64,000 nucleotides of DNA from Sciurus carolinensis (lineage: Eukaryota > Chordata > Mammalia > Rodentia > Sciuridae): positions 53,851,177-53,915,176 of the forward strand of contig NC_062214.1 in the NCBI RefSeq assembly GCF_902686445.1, given 5' to 3'. The notes beneath the pieces are model-generated. The model was not told the origin of the DNA, ran no database searches, and saw nothing but the letters and a program-made list of their open reading frames with translations. Positions within the stretch are counted from its first letter, which is position 1. The number at the start of each line of letters is the position of its first letter. The translations under genes and the position numbers were made by a program. Of the stretch, positions 11,162 through 21,554 are shown one piece after another.

Positions 11162-11344
11162 GCTCCCCCCCCCCCCGCCCCTACTGGGGACTGAGACCAG
11201 AGGTGCTCTAACCTCTTGAGTTACATCCCCAGCACTTTTGAGACAGGGTCTCTATAAGTTGCTAAGGTGGCCTAGAACTTGTGATCCTTCTGCCTCAGCT
11301 TCCTAAGTCTCTGGGAATACAGGTGTATGCCACTGCACCTGGCT
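11162..11344 (-). mobile_element. B1-dID SINE
   Basis: C-run at 11165-11176, then TACTGGGGACTGAGACC, GTTACATCCCCAGCAC and the B1 half to CACTGCACCTGGC. Confidence 0.87.
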
Positions 11345-11358
11345 CACCATTACTTTTT

Positions 11359-11451
11359 TTTTTTTTTTTTTTTTTTGCAGTGCTGGGGATCGAACCCAGG
11401 GCCTTGTGCTTGCAAGGCAAGTACTCCACCAACTGAATTATATCGCCAGCC
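11359..11451 (-). mobile_element. ID SINE with target duplication
   Basis: Poly-T, GTGCTGGGGATCGAACCCAG, GCCTTGTGCTTGCAAGGC; CACCATTACTTTTT at both sides (about 11345-11358 and 11452-11465). Confidence 0.94.
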
Positions 11452-11465
11452 CACCATTACTTTTT

Positions 11466-12005
11466 GATAGAAATATCTTCAGAATCTAAAATGGGGATGG
11501 TAAGGAACTTAACCAAAGTCACGGTTAGCAAAAGACAATACAAACTTTGGTGACTCCATTTTGGGAGACAAAAAATGGATCATATGTTATTTCAACATAC
11601 ATTTCCCTGCTGTCAAGTAAAAGCAAATGGTTGGGTGAAAAAATAAATCTCAAATGTAATTAGCTACTTAACATTACATCCTGCACCCCTACAGCAAGCA
11701 AAGACCAGATGCCCACAAATGGAAACATTCAGATTCTGGATACATGCAACTGCTCTACCTCACTGGATATCAACTGTCAAAACTTTCTCCTATTCAGGAT
11801 GTTGCTATTTTTGCAAGAAAAGAAGTTAAAACAAACATACATGTATAAATAGGGATGGAGATAAAGGTCTAATACAAATCCAAAATATTAAAATGTTAAC
11901 AATGGCCCTAGGTTGTAGGATTTATCACTGAGCTTTATTTGCTTTGTATATCCATATATTTCCTAAATCTCCCAAATGCATATGCGTATGTATTTCTTTT
12001 CCTTC
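11466..12005. other. No recognised feature
   Basis: Unassigned intronic sequence; pyrimidine run at 11996-12012. Confidence 0.45.
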
Positions 12006-12007
12006 CT

Positions 12008-12302
12008 TCCTTTTTTTTTTGGGGGGGGGGTGGCAGGGTACTGGGGATTTAACTCAGGGGCGCTTGTTTTTTTTTTATTTTAAGATGGGTCTTGATAAAT
12101 TGCTTAAAGTCTTTTTTTTTTTGTGTGGTGCTGGGGATTGAACTCAGGACCTTGTGCTTGCAAGGCAAGCACTCTATCCACTGAGCTATCTCCCCAGCCC
12201 TTAAAGTCTTGCTAAACTGACGAGGCTGGCTTTGAACTTGTGATCCTCCTGCCTCAACTTCCCAAGTCACTGGGATTATAGGCATGTGCCACTGCGCCTG
12301 GC
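12008..12302 (-). mobile_element. B1-dID SINE split by a nested ID
   Basis: ID half 12030-12062, B1 half resumes at about 12199 (GTCTTGCTAAACTGACGAGG) to CACTGCGCCTGGC at 12301. Confidence 0.92.
12112..12198 (-). mobile_element. ID SINE nested in B1-dID
   Basis: GTGCTGGGGATTGAACTCAG to TATCTCCCCAGCCC; host bases TTAAAGTCTT repeat on both sides, about 12104 and 12200. Confidence 0.94.
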
Positions 12303-12417
12303 TTGAAAATGTACTTATTATGTAATTGTTTTTAGAGTTTCAAAAACAAAATAATTAATCCACAATCTGAGTTAGTCTATTTGGACTTATTTTCACTGAA
12401 GAAAAGTAAAGATTCTA

Positions 12418-12608
12418 ATCAGGCACAGTGATACACACCTGTAATTCCCAGTGGACTAGGAAGACTGAGTCAGGAGGACTGCAAATTCAAGACCAGCCTG
12501 AGCAATTTAGAGACTCAGTCTCAAAATAAAAAATAAAAAGGGCTGGGGATGTAACTCAGTAGTAGAGCATCTCTCCTGGGTTCAATTCCCAGCACCACCA
12601 AAAAAAAT
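12418..12608 (+). mobile_element. B1-dID SINE
   Basis: AATCAGGCACAGTGATACAC to GGTTCAATTCCCAGCACCAC; AAGATTCTAA repeats before and after as target duplication. Confidence 0.9.
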
Positions 12609-12609
12609 T

Positions 12610-12990
12610 TTTTTTAAGATTCTAAACTCTAGAGGGTCTATCACTCTTCCCACTATTGCAGAAGTAGAAATATAAGATGAAGCTCAACTTCATGAAAATT
12701 CCAGTCCAATAGGAAAGCTCACCCAATGACTGAGCAGGTTGAGGGCATGAATTATTACTTCATTATGTAGGAAAGACAAAGGTTCTAAAAAAATCTCTCC
12801 AAGTGCAACCAAAAGTTCCCTACCATCTCCAGGAGGTCACAGATCTCTCCTCCCAGAACAGTTTTCAATACATTTGTCCCACACCACTGCTCAGCCACAA
12901 AATTACCCATAACACTTAGAATCTGCATACCTTCTCCATTAACCCAAATCTAGGGAACCTTCTTTTCTGATATCTCTAAAAAGTTATTCT
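12610..12990. other. No recognised feature
   Basis: Unassigned intronic sequence. Confidence 0.45.
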
Positions 12991-13150
12991 TGCCAGGCGT
13001 AGTGGTGCATGATTGTAAATCCCAGCTACTCAGAAGATCACAACTTTGAGGCCAGCCTCAACAACTTAGAGAGACCCTGTCTCAAAATAAAATAAAAAGG
13101 GATGGGGATGTAGTTCAGCATGTGTGAAGCCCTGGGTTCAGAGACTGGGG
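12991..13150 (+). mobile_element. B1-dID SINE, ID half shortened
   Basis: GCCAGGCGTAGTGGTGCATG to GAAGCCCTGGGTTCAGAG; bases between TAGTTCAG and CATGTGTG of the ID half are missing. Confidence 0.85.
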
Positions 13151-13590
13151 GACAGGGGGTATTATTCCTCCTCTTCCTCAAGTTTCACAATCACCCAGTG
13201 ATACAGAATCATTCATTCTATCAATTAATAATGACTGCTGACTACGTTGAATAGTACTTAAGGAATGATTATATTAGGAGAAAGGGTTTGTTTTTATGCA
13301 GTCTGAGTGAAACAAACAAACTGAGTGAGAGTTTGGTAGTGTCCCAGCCCTGGCCAGAAAAGAGTGGGGGCGGGGGCGGTGGCCAAAGGACAGAAACATC
13401 TGTCATTCAGCAGTTTCATCTCTCATGGTCAGTTAATATCCTAAGTTATTCATCAGTCTCTTCCAAGTTTGGTGAGTGAAGTCAGTCTCCCTGGACCCAA
13501 TCAGCTCAGTGCCCTACAAAACTAAATTTCTAGTTTACAAAGTTGAGAACCAGATCCCAAGGCACAGTGATCCCACAGAAATAAAGCTGC
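13151..13590. other. No recognised feature
   Basis: Unassigned; a short G-rich GGGGGCGGGGGCGG patch at about 13365-13379 is an isolated Sp1-like site. Confidence 0.4.
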
Positions 13591-14320
13591 CTCAGGATGA
13601 CACCTGTTACAACTCTCCAAATGCAACACCCCTCACAGAATGTATTTGATGTATCTAATACTCTCCAGTACCTCCCAAGGTCCAAAATTCTTGATCTGTC
13701 TTTCACAGCCCCAATTCAGTCTTCCAGCCTCATTCCCAGACAACAGGACCTCTCATTGCTCTGCATTTTCACATTTACAGTTCTCTCTGCCTAGAATGTC
13801 CTTTGCTCAATCTTATTTGCCTGCAAAACTCCTATTCTTCCTCCAAAGTCCTCCCTGAAGCATTCCTGACTTCACCAGGTATTTTGTTCTTACTGTTCTT
13901 GGCAGATTTTTTTGTTTTTGTTTTTGTTTTTTCCTGTACTGGGGATTGAACTCAAGGGTACTTGATCACTGAGCCACATCCCCAGCGCTATTTTGTATTT
14001 TATTCAGAGACAGGGTCTCACTGAGTTGCTTAGTGCCTCACCATTGCTGAGGTTAGCTTTGAACTCATGATCCTCCAGTCTCAGCCTACAGAGCTGCTGG
14101 GATTACAGGTGTGTGCCACCATGCCAGGCCTCAGCAGCTCTTTAACCACAACTGTAATGGAGAATTTAAATATATACTGTAGTTCATTCTTTATTTGACT
14201 TCTCTTAGATACTCTGAGCTCCTGGAAAGAAGGAATTCATTTTGTATCCACAACTTCTAGCACAGTGTCAAAGCATGAAATAAGAGATCAATGTTGACTG
14301 ATTGATCACATGGAACAGCA
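13590..14320 (+). repeat. L2 LINE, split by a SINE
   Basis: Landmarks: TTCTCTCTGCCTAGAATGTC at 13780-13799, TCCAAAGTCCTCCCTGAAGC, then after the SINE GATACTCTGAGCTCCTGGAA and CAGTGTCAAAGCATGAAATA. Confidence 0.7.
13905..14132 (-). mobile_element. B1-dID SINE in L2
   Basis: T/G-rich tail, TACTGGGGATTGAACTCAAG, GAGCCACATCCCCAGC, B1 half to CACCATGCCAGGCC. Confidence 0.91.
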
Positions 14321-14519
14321 TTAAGTTATTAAGAGAAAAGCAGAGGGGAAAAGATAGTTACAGAAAATTCAGGAACTGAATTACCTATATATTTAATCTC
14401 ATCTAAAATGACCACAGTATGACTGGGAAGCAGCATGGATATTTTATTTATTTTTAGCCTGAACATTAAAAAATTTAAATAATAGCAACTGACATTTGAA
14501 CTAAGTGATAAACTTTTTA

Positions 14520-14683
14520 CATGGCTTCATTTGATCTGCACAACAATCTTATAAGGTAAGTACTTTTATTTGCATTTAAGATGAGGAAACTGAGGCACAG
14601 AGAGGTTAAATAACTCAAGATCTTTTGGTTAGTAAGTAGCAAAAGTAAAATACAAACTTTAGTGGTCAGACTCCAGAGCCACC
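14520..14683 (-). repeat. MIR SINE (left arm of inverted pair)
   Basis: GATGAGGAAACTGAGGCACA at 14581-14600, AGAGGTTAAATAACTCAAG and CAGACTCCAGAGCC are the complement of the MIR core. Confidence 0.82.
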
Positions 14684-14860
14684 AGTGGGCTCTGGAATCA
14701 GACAGACATGGGTTTGAATTCAGAATATTACTAATAGGACTTTGGATAAATCATCTATCCCCTCCGGGCTTGTTTCCTCATAAAATGGGTATGATAACCT
14801 TTCTCCTAGAGAACAGAGAGGATTAAGTTAAATACGATTACATATACAAAAATCATTAAA
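14684..14860 (+). repeat. MIR SINE (right arm of inverted pair)
   Basis: GGGCTCTGGAATCAGACAGA, CATGGGTTTGAATTCAG, GTTTCCTCATAAAATGGG and AGAGAGGATTAAGTTAAATA in MIR order. Confidence 0.82.
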
Positions 14861-15109
14861 ATCGGTTCTTCTACCTAGCATGCACTCCATAAATACTAAT
14901 TCAGTTTTCCCTTCCCTTTCTAAATGCTGGGTAAAGCCCACTCACAGAGGAAAAGGATCTCCCAGGGACTGCTTAAGACTTTTTCAAACAGATCAGGTAG
15001 TTAGGATACTCAACATAGAAACCCTTGCCTTACCGACTTATCTCAAAGTACATTCCCTGCATGGGGGCCAGAGACCTTTTAAAATGTAAATGTTCCTAAT
15101 TACACTAGA

Positions 15110-15890
15110 GACACAATCCAAACTAAAGAGGGAAAGCATTTCCCTCAGGCCTGGACGCTCTGACCTGCCATACCTCTCTGCAGACATTTATCTCCCCTCT
15201 CCCCTCACCCCACTCCCTTTCCTCCTCCAGACCCACAGGCCTCTTTCACTTCCTCCAACTTGCCAACCTCTGTGCTGTTCCACACATGGTTAACTCTTAA
15301 ACCTCCTCAGGTTCTGCCTAAATGTCTTCCACAGGGAAGCCTTCCTCAAGCCCCTAACTCAGATCAATCTCATTTACTTCTCTCACCAGTTTGAAATTAT
15401 TAGTTTACCACTTTTTTCAAAGTTTTATTCCAAAGACACCTTCTGAGGCTGGGGTATAATTCAATAGTGAACCAAGAGGCCCTAGCTTGATGATAACAAC
15501 AACAAAAACCCAGGCCACTCAAGTGTAAATTCAACCCCCCCACCCCTGATACCTCAGATTCTCTTTCCCTGTTTTCTTCTTTAGTGTTTATCACTTTTTA
15601 GCATGTTATTTTTATTATATGTTATTGTCTACCCCCCCCACACACACACACTAGCATGAAAACTCCTCAAAGGCAGTTATTTTGCTTGCTTTATTCATTG
15701 CATCTAAAACAATGCCTGGCACATATTTGTTGACAAATACTTGTTGCTGAATGAATTTTCTTTGTTATTTATTATTGAACTTTCCCACTAGGCTAAAAGC
15801 TCCAAAACTAAAACCTGGTGTCTTTCTGGTTTACCTCAATACCTGCAACACCCACTTCAGTCATGGGCATGTAGTAAGTGCTCAGTAAAA
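15110..15890 (+). repeat. L2 LINE fragments (two successive 3' ends)
   Basis: First copy: GGAAGCCTTCCTCAAGCCCC at 15339-15358, GTGTTTATCACTTTTTAGCA, ACAATGCCTGGCACATATT, TGCTGAATGAATTTTC. A second 3' end follows at 15770-15890 (AAAAGCTCCAAAACTAAAAC, TAGTAAGTGCTCAGTAAAAA). 15435-15500 looks like a decayed plus-strand ID inside the first. Confidence 0.7.
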
Positions 15891-15892
15891 AT

Positions 15893-16022
15893 TTAGTCAG
15901 GCATGGTAGTGCCTGCCTGTAGACCCCGCTACTTGGGAGGCTGAGGCAAGGGGATCACTTGAAACCACGGGTTTGAGGTCAGCCTGGGCAACACAATAAG
16001 ACCCCATCTCAAAAAAAAAATT
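15893..16022 (+). mobile_element. B1-type SINE
   Basis: AGTCAGGCATGGTAGTGCC, GGGAGGCTGAGGCAAGG, CAGCCTGGGCAACACAATAA, poly-A. No ID half. Confidence 0.85.
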
Positions 16023-16739
16023 TTTTTTCTAACTAAATGAATCAAAGTCATAAGTAGTGGAAAAATTGGAAAACGGTCAAAATAGTCCCACTAGCATGAC
16101 ACTTCCTCCACTCCTTCACTGTGTAATTTACCTGTGAGTTTTAGGAAATAGATCCCTGAATCCCAAGGGGTTCCGACCAGGCCAAGCACCTATGTGTCCA
16201 CATCCTGTGTGCTCAGCCACACTGTACACTTGACACAAGCACCCTACAGGCCCTACATGAACACAGGACTGAATGCAAGTGGGTAAATATCATTTTACCT
16301 CCTACCCCAAGTCTCTCTCTTCTACCGCCAGTCCTATCTAGGGTAGTCCTGGATGCCAAAAAAGCTTCCCTGGGTGGGCCTGCAGATTTATTCCAATCCA
16401 GGACTTTTAATGTCACCTCCGGCCTAATAATAAAAAAAAAAGTTGAAAATCCCTGAACAGCTCCAATATTCCTGCGATTCTCAAGAGCAGGCACACCTAA
16501 GGTCATACGGACCCCTCCCCCTCACAAACGTTGATCCAAGGCCAGCAGGCCATCTGCCCAGCAGACGCTCCCCTATCCTCCCTCGGGTCACACTGAGCCT
16601 TCCCCCAACCCCCAGGTTGGCAAGAAGAGTCACTGCAGAGAGACAGATTCTACTCTAATCAACAGGCCCGTTCTCCCCTGAGAACCCTAACTCTGGAGCA
16701 GGAATACCTGTCTGCTCCGGGAGAAACCTTCCCAGGGTC
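16023..16739. other. Unassigned sequence next to the CpG island
   Basis: No SINE for about 700 bases beside the promoter; GC content rises towards 16740. Could carry promoter-proximal regulation, but no single site stands out. Confidence 0.4.
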
Positions 16740-17840
16740 AGAACTTGGGCGGAGGGGAGGGGAGGTGGAGGGGCGCGGAGGGGCGCGGAGAGGGTAGATC
16801 TTCGAAGTGCCTGCCCCATGACGGCGCCAGCTCTTCGGGCCGCGGGGACAGTCGGGCTGACAGGGCGTCCCGACCTGGCAAAGTGGCACCGTTATCCCCG
16901 CCCGGGCGGGGGTCGGCGGGCTGTCTTCGAGGGCGGCCGCCCGTCCCGCGCGGGGAGGACAGCGGCGCGCCCGGCCAGCCCGGAGCGGCGATCACCGCGG
17001 CGGAAGGGGCCTGTGGCCGCGGCCGGGGGCGGGGTGGGGTGGCGGCAGGGCCCGCCAGGCGGCGGTCCGGGCAGTGGCTGCCGCCTCGGGCGGCGGGCAG
17101 GGTCCGCAGGCTGCAGGGCCCGGCCGGACGCGGGCGCAGGCTGGGTCCCGGCGCCGCTCGACCCTAGCCTGCGCTGAGGCAGCCTGGCGGCGACCCCGGC
17201 GCAGTCCCGCCCGGCCCGGGTCCGGGGGGCGCTTACCTGGCGGCGGCGGCGGCGGCTACAGGCCCCGGGATCGGCCGCGCGCGTCCCCAGCGCCGGCTGC
17301 GGGCGCCACAACATGGCGACGGCGGCGGCGGGCGGGGCCGCGGCTCCGGGGGCGGAGCGGGGGCGGGCGCCGGCGGCGGGGCTCGGCCGGGCGCGGGCGG
17401 GGCGCGGGCGGAAGAGACTCGGACCTGGGCACCGGCCAGGGCAGTGAGGCCGAGGGGCTGCCCCGGCGCGGGCCGGCGTCCGCCTCCCGCCCGAGGCGGG
17501 TGCGCCGCGCAGCCGACGGCGGCGGCAGGCGGGGCGGGGCCGGCGCCGCGCAGGGCTACACGCGACCCCGCGGCCCCCGCCCGATCCGGTCCGCCCGCCC
17601 CACTGGATTCAGTGGTCAGGCCCTACGGCAGCTCCCGGCGACCTGGGCCTCAGTCCGCTGGCGTGCCTTCGGGCAGGGACCTTCAGTGGGGCTGTGGCCG
17701 CCCACTAGAGGAACCAGACCTGACCACGCGACTGTTTCACCTTGGAGGACAACAGGCGACTCAGGAACCGGGACTGCGTCTTCTTCATTTAGATCTGACG
17801 TGTACTGCGGCCTAGTAAAAGCTGTTGAGTGAAAGGAAGC
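16740..17840. promoter_or_regulatory. ZNF592: CpG-island promoter (probable ZNF592)
   Basis: About 1.1 kb of very GC- and CpG-rich DNA stands out sharply from AT-rich surroundings and contains no SINE. It has several GC boxes (GGGGCGGGG type at about 17326-17365) and a YY1/TISU-like CAACATGGCGAC at 17309-17320. No TATA box was seen. The clear donor is on the minus strand. CpG islands often fire both ways, so a plus-strand transcript from about 17.3-17.9 kb is possible. Long GC-rich open frames here are a composition effect. Confidence 0.85.
17237..17340 (-). other. ZNF592: Probable untranslated first exon of ZNF592
   Basis: Read on the minus strand, a (CCG)n-rich stretch ends in CCAG|GTAAGCG, a near-consensus splice donor: last exon base 17237, intron from 17236. 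The 5' end is not visible; 17340 is a guess just beyond the YY1-like motif. ZNF592 is a zinc-finger nuclear protein whose first exon is untranslated in human. The exon contains a minus-strand ATG at 17312-17314 that reads open through the donor, so it could begin a uORF. The identity is inferred from divergent synteny with SEC11A, not from coding similarity. Confidence 0.5.
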
Positions 17841-18427
17841 AGGGGTGGCGTGGGCCTGTCACTCAGGTGCTCACTAAACATCTGGTCATTGCTGGACATA
17901 AGGACATGCACGCAGGCTTGGAGGCGCTGGGCGCTCGGACACGTTGCCTCTGGAGTGACTAAGGAACGCGCAGCCAGCGGAGCTGGGCCACTGGCAACGG
18001 GTGCCTCTCAGGGTAAACTGGAAGGCTCTCGGGGTTTTACTGGGGAAGCTATGACTGCCCAGGTTATACTCGGAGAGGTGGGCAGAAGGCCACGAGGGTG
18101 ACCGGCAGGACCTTCCAAGAACCCGACATACCTGGAAATGGGTCTGCAGCATTAAAGCAGTAAGGAGATCAGAGTGTGGGAATGTGCAGACAAGACTCTG
18201 AAGACTGGCGGTGAGCACCAACTGCTAACCATGGAGAAATTCCTTTTGAAGAACAAGACAGGACACCGCAAGAGACTGGAAATGACATTCACCCGGGCCT
18301 GCTGTGCACCAGGCCTTGAGCCCAGTTAAGCCTTGGGTAAGGAGTAAGAAGAATGTTGGTAATGAAGGCAGTAAAGGGTGAGAATTCTTTCCAGGAGTTT
18401 AGCAGGAAGAGATAAAAGTAGGTTTAT
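17841..18427. other. Promoter-flanking sequence, no recognised feature
   Basis: Moderate GC, free of SINEs, beyond the CpG island on the intergenic side. Would be the first part of any divergent plus-strand transcript. Confidence 0.4.
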
Positions 18428-18637
18428 GACCCGTGCGGTGGTGCACGCCTGTAATCCCATCCACTGGGGAGGCTGAGGCAGGAGGATCGCGAGTTCAAAG
18501 CCAGCCTCGGCAAAAGCAAGGCGCTAAGCAACTCAGTGAGACCCTGTCTCTAAATGAAATACAAAAATTAGGGCAGGGGGTGTGACTCAGTGGTCGAGTA
18601 CCCCTGAGCTCAATCCCCGCTACACCCCCCCCCAAAT
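18428..18637 (+). mobile_element. B1-dID SINE, CpG-rich copy
   Basis: GTGCGGTGGTGCACGCCTGT, GAGGATCGCGAGTTCAAAGC, GTGTGACTCAGTGGTCGAGT. It still holds several CpG sites, so it is young or shielded from methylation near the island. Confidence 0.93.
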
Positions 18638-18861
18638 AAGTTGGTTTATAGCTCAAGGGCTTAGTAAGAGTAAAATAGAGAGGTAATTTTTTTTTTTTAA
18701 TTTTAAAAGTGAAGGAAAAAAGTTTATCCAATTTGAGAAATCTCAAATAAAGGAGTTGAGAAGGGAGATAGAATAATTAATGGTGCAAGTTTTCAAAAAA
18801 GGAAAAGGAGATTGGAGGAGGAAGAAGTTAGAAAAGAGGATCTAAAGGATGCATTAAGATA

Positions 18862-18965
18862 GAAGTTTTTTTTGGAGACAGGGTCGTGCTAAATTGTTTG
18901 ACTAACTTCGATTTTGTGATTCTCTGCCTCAGTCTCCCAACTAAGTGGGACTGCAGGCCTGGGTC
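18862..18965 (-). mobile_element. B1-type SINE, diverged
   Basis: TTTTGGAGACAGGGTCGTGC, CTCTGCCTCAGTCTCCCAAC, GTGGGACTGCAGGCCTGG. Confidence 0.7.
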
Positions 18966-19182
18966 AATAGAAGTATTTTGAAGCAGGGAGATATGCATGG
19001 TTCCATGATTGGCTTCCTGGATGACCTTCAGAGGCATCATAGGGCAGGTAGGTTCGCTGCCCTTTAAAACTTAAGAACTATTGGTTCAAACCCCTACATC
19101 ATTTATCATGAGAAACTCCATATACTTGCCAATATCTCCAGAGATTCTTGGGAAACCTGTATTTCTTATCATTATCTCTGGT

Positions 19183-19183
<1 letters not shown>

Positions 19184-19221
<38 letters not shown>

Positions 19222-19384
19222 CCAGTACTGGGAATTGAATCTAGGACACTTTGACACTATTCTTTTAATTTTTCATTTTGAAACGGGCTCCCTAAATTGC
19301 TGAGGATGGCCTCAAACTTTTGATTCTCCTGCATCAACCTCCTGAATAGTTAATTTACAGGTGTTTGCCACCACTTTGGGCTGA
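19184..19384 (-). mobile_element. B1-dID SINE with long poly-T
   Basis: T-run at about 19187-19221, TACTGGGAATTGAATCTAGG, CATTTTGAAACGGGCTCCC to CACCACTTTGGGC. Confidence 0.85.
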
Positions 19385-19665
19385 GATTTGACCCAAGCCC
19401 AAATTTCTTGTTTACTAAATTTCTATTGTGTTCTTTCAGGATATTTGTCCCTATACATTGGATCACCCATTTACTCTCTCCCAACATTGTGTACATGCAT
19501 TTAAACAAAATGACAATGTTAAGATTGTTAGTTTATTTGTAGTCTTTAAAAAGCATGTTGAAGAAAAAGAATGACATTAGAAATACTTGTAATTAAAAAA
19601 CACATTGTAAGGCAATATAATGTGTATCATGAATAGATTAAAAATAGGACTTTTATTTTTCTCTC
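19385..19665. other. No recognised feature
   Basis: AT-rich unassigned sequence. Confidence 0.4.
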
Positions 19666-19679
19666 TGACTTCTGTATTT

Positions 19680-19888
19680 TTTTCATTTTTTAATTGTTCT
19701 ATTTAGTTATACATGACAGCAGAATGCATTTTGATTCATTGTACACAAATGGAGTACAACTTTTCATTTCTCTGGTTGTACATGATGTGGATTCACACCA
19801 TTCATGAAATCATACATGTACATAGGGTAATGATATTTGTCTCATTCCACCATCTTTCCTTTCCCCCCACCTCTGCCCCTCCCCTCAT
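19680..19888 (-). mobile_element. Short L1 3' end with target duplication
   Basis: T-rich start, GTTATACATGACAGCAGAAT, TGGAGTACAACTTTTCATT; related to the copy at 21820-22277. TGACTTCTGTATTT flanks it at 19666-19679 and 19889-19902. Confidence 0.82.
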
Positions 19889-20039
19889 TGACTTCTGTAT
19901 TTCTTACTTTTATAGTGCATTTTTATTTTCTTAGACAGAGGGGAAATTGCTTTTTAACTAGATTTTTGAAGTATTTTAGGAAATATTTTTTAAAGATATT
20001 CATGAAGTTGGAAAGGAAAATATATTAGGATTCAAGAAA

Positions 20040-20320
20040 AGGAAATTGGAAGTGGAATCTATGAAATGTGGGTGGGACTTTAGCAAGCAGAGATAGACAA
20101 GGTCAGGAGACTATCCCAGGCAGAAGGAACAGTGCAATCAAAAACCCAGAGTGGGAAATGTATAGGGTGCCCAGGGAACACCAAGAGGTCTATTTGGCAG
20201 GAACACAGGGAGAGGGAGCTCAGTCTGGAAAACTCAAGTAGGGCTATACTAAAAATGGTCCTAATGCTGAGGTGAACCCTTTGGACTTTGTGGGTCAGGA
20301 GGATAACTGGGACTGTGCAA
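20040..20320 (-). repeat. L2 LINE fragment
   Basis: CCAGGCAGAAGGAACAGTGC and CTTTGGACTTTGTGGGTCAG are the complement of L2 3' landmarks. Confidence 0.6.
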
Positions 20321-20406
20321 ATAATTTTTTTTCCAGTTATGGGGATCAAACCCAGGGCCTTGCACATGCCAAACAAGCACTCTAGTGCTGATCTACATCC
20401 CTAGCC
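20321..20406 (-). mobile_element. ID SINE
   Basis: GTTATGGGGATCAAACCCAG, GGGCCTTGCACATGCC, CTACATCCCTAGCCC. Confidence 0.85.
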
Positions 20407-21358
20407 CACAGATGATAAAGTTTGAGGTAGATTTTTCCTATAATCTCTTACTCAGTGAGGTCTCAGCCCTTCAGTCCTAATATTTGAACATCTGATTGAC
20501 TCAGAACGAGGTAGGGATAACAGTCATTGCATTCCTGCTATTTATAGAGTGAGAATTGAGTCTTGCATCTCTGGTTATTACTATAATTTTATTCACTAGA
20601 TGACAGCAGAGTTTTGGAGAGACAGCAAATTAGCAAAGAGTAAAAGGAGAAGAAATGTGCATCTTAAACTAGGGGTTTGAAAACTTTTTGATTGTGATCC
20701 TCCATAAGAAATGTATACCTACATCTCAACCCAGAATATACATGTGTAAACATACACAAATACTTCTAAAGCAAAAGTTTCATGAAGTATCACCCTTATT
20801 TCATACAATATATGATGATATTTTAAATTTTATTTCCTTTTAAGTGCTGATCAGGACTGATCACATTGATTCTATTACCCACTACCAGCTTACAACATGA
20901 TTTAAAGACATTGAAAAGAAGCTAGACTATCCCCTGCCATTTTTCAGTTCTCATTTTGAATAATCTTATAGCCTGTGACCTTGCCATGTTTACATGTCCC
21001 AGAAATCATCAGGGCAGACAAGATTCTCACAAGGAGATGTGGCGGAAGTGATAGAAGGGTTGGCAAAAACCATGTTTGGGTACCTTTTCATTTATCAGTA
21101 AATATTTCCTACTATCAATATTTCTCAGGGGCCATAAATATTTTGTCCAGCTTGAGATACAGATTGAAACTTCAAACGAGGCAAACTATTGCCTACAGAC
21201 TAAAGACAATTTTTTCATTTAAATTAACAAAATCATGGACTTAAATAAAAATTATCTCAACTGTTATTGTTATTTATGACAATACATGGAATTCATTTTA
21301 TTCAACACTGTTAGAGAATTATAGGGACAGTAAGTATCATCCCCTCATAAGTTTGGAT
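20407..21358. other. Unassigned stretch, SINE-free
   Basis: Nearly 1 kb without a recognised repeat. 20650-20850 loosely resembles decayed hAT or LINE sequence. The 89-codon open frame at 20975-21244 has no supporting signal. Confidence 0.4.
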
Positions 21359-21359
21359 C

Positions 21360-21482
21360 TAATGAGCTGGGCACAGTACATACCTGGAGTTCAGCCTTAG
21401 CAAAATCTGTCTCGAAAAGGTTTGGGGATGTGACTAGTGGTAAAGCATCCCTGGATTCAATCCCAGTACCCATCACCCAACC
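21360..21482 (+). mobile_element. B1-dID SINE with internal deletion
   Basis: GAGCTGGGCACAGTACATAC, AGCCTTAGCAAAATCTGTCT, then GATGTGACTAGTGGTAAAGC and TTCAATCCCAGTACC; much of the B1 half is missing. Confidence 0.75.
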
Positions 21483-21554
21483 CCCAACCAAAAAGGCCTA
21501 CATACGCACTCCAATCTTTCGTTTTACTTGAAATCTATAAGGAACACCTGCTTA

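Larger units (their letters stand above)
1..17236 (-). other. ZNF592: Probable first intron of ZNF592 (leftward gene)
   Basis: This lies downstream, on the minus strand, of the splice donor at 17236/17237 in the left CpG island. The assignment comes from gene order: human SEC11A and ZNF592 are divergent neighbours and SEC11A exon 1 is present at 56181. No zinc-finger coding exon was seen, as expected because the ZNF592 coding exons lie far from its promoter. Content is repeats plus unassigned sequence; an untranslated second exon could be hidden here and would not be recognisable by eye. Confidence 0.5.

Noticed and set aside
16745..17832. Long GC-rich open frames on both strands (up to 252 codons)
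   Set aside because: They overlap each other on both strands inside a CpG island, consist mainly of Ala/Gly/Pro/Arg, and one reads across the splice donor. Scarcity of stop codons in GC-rich DNA explains them.
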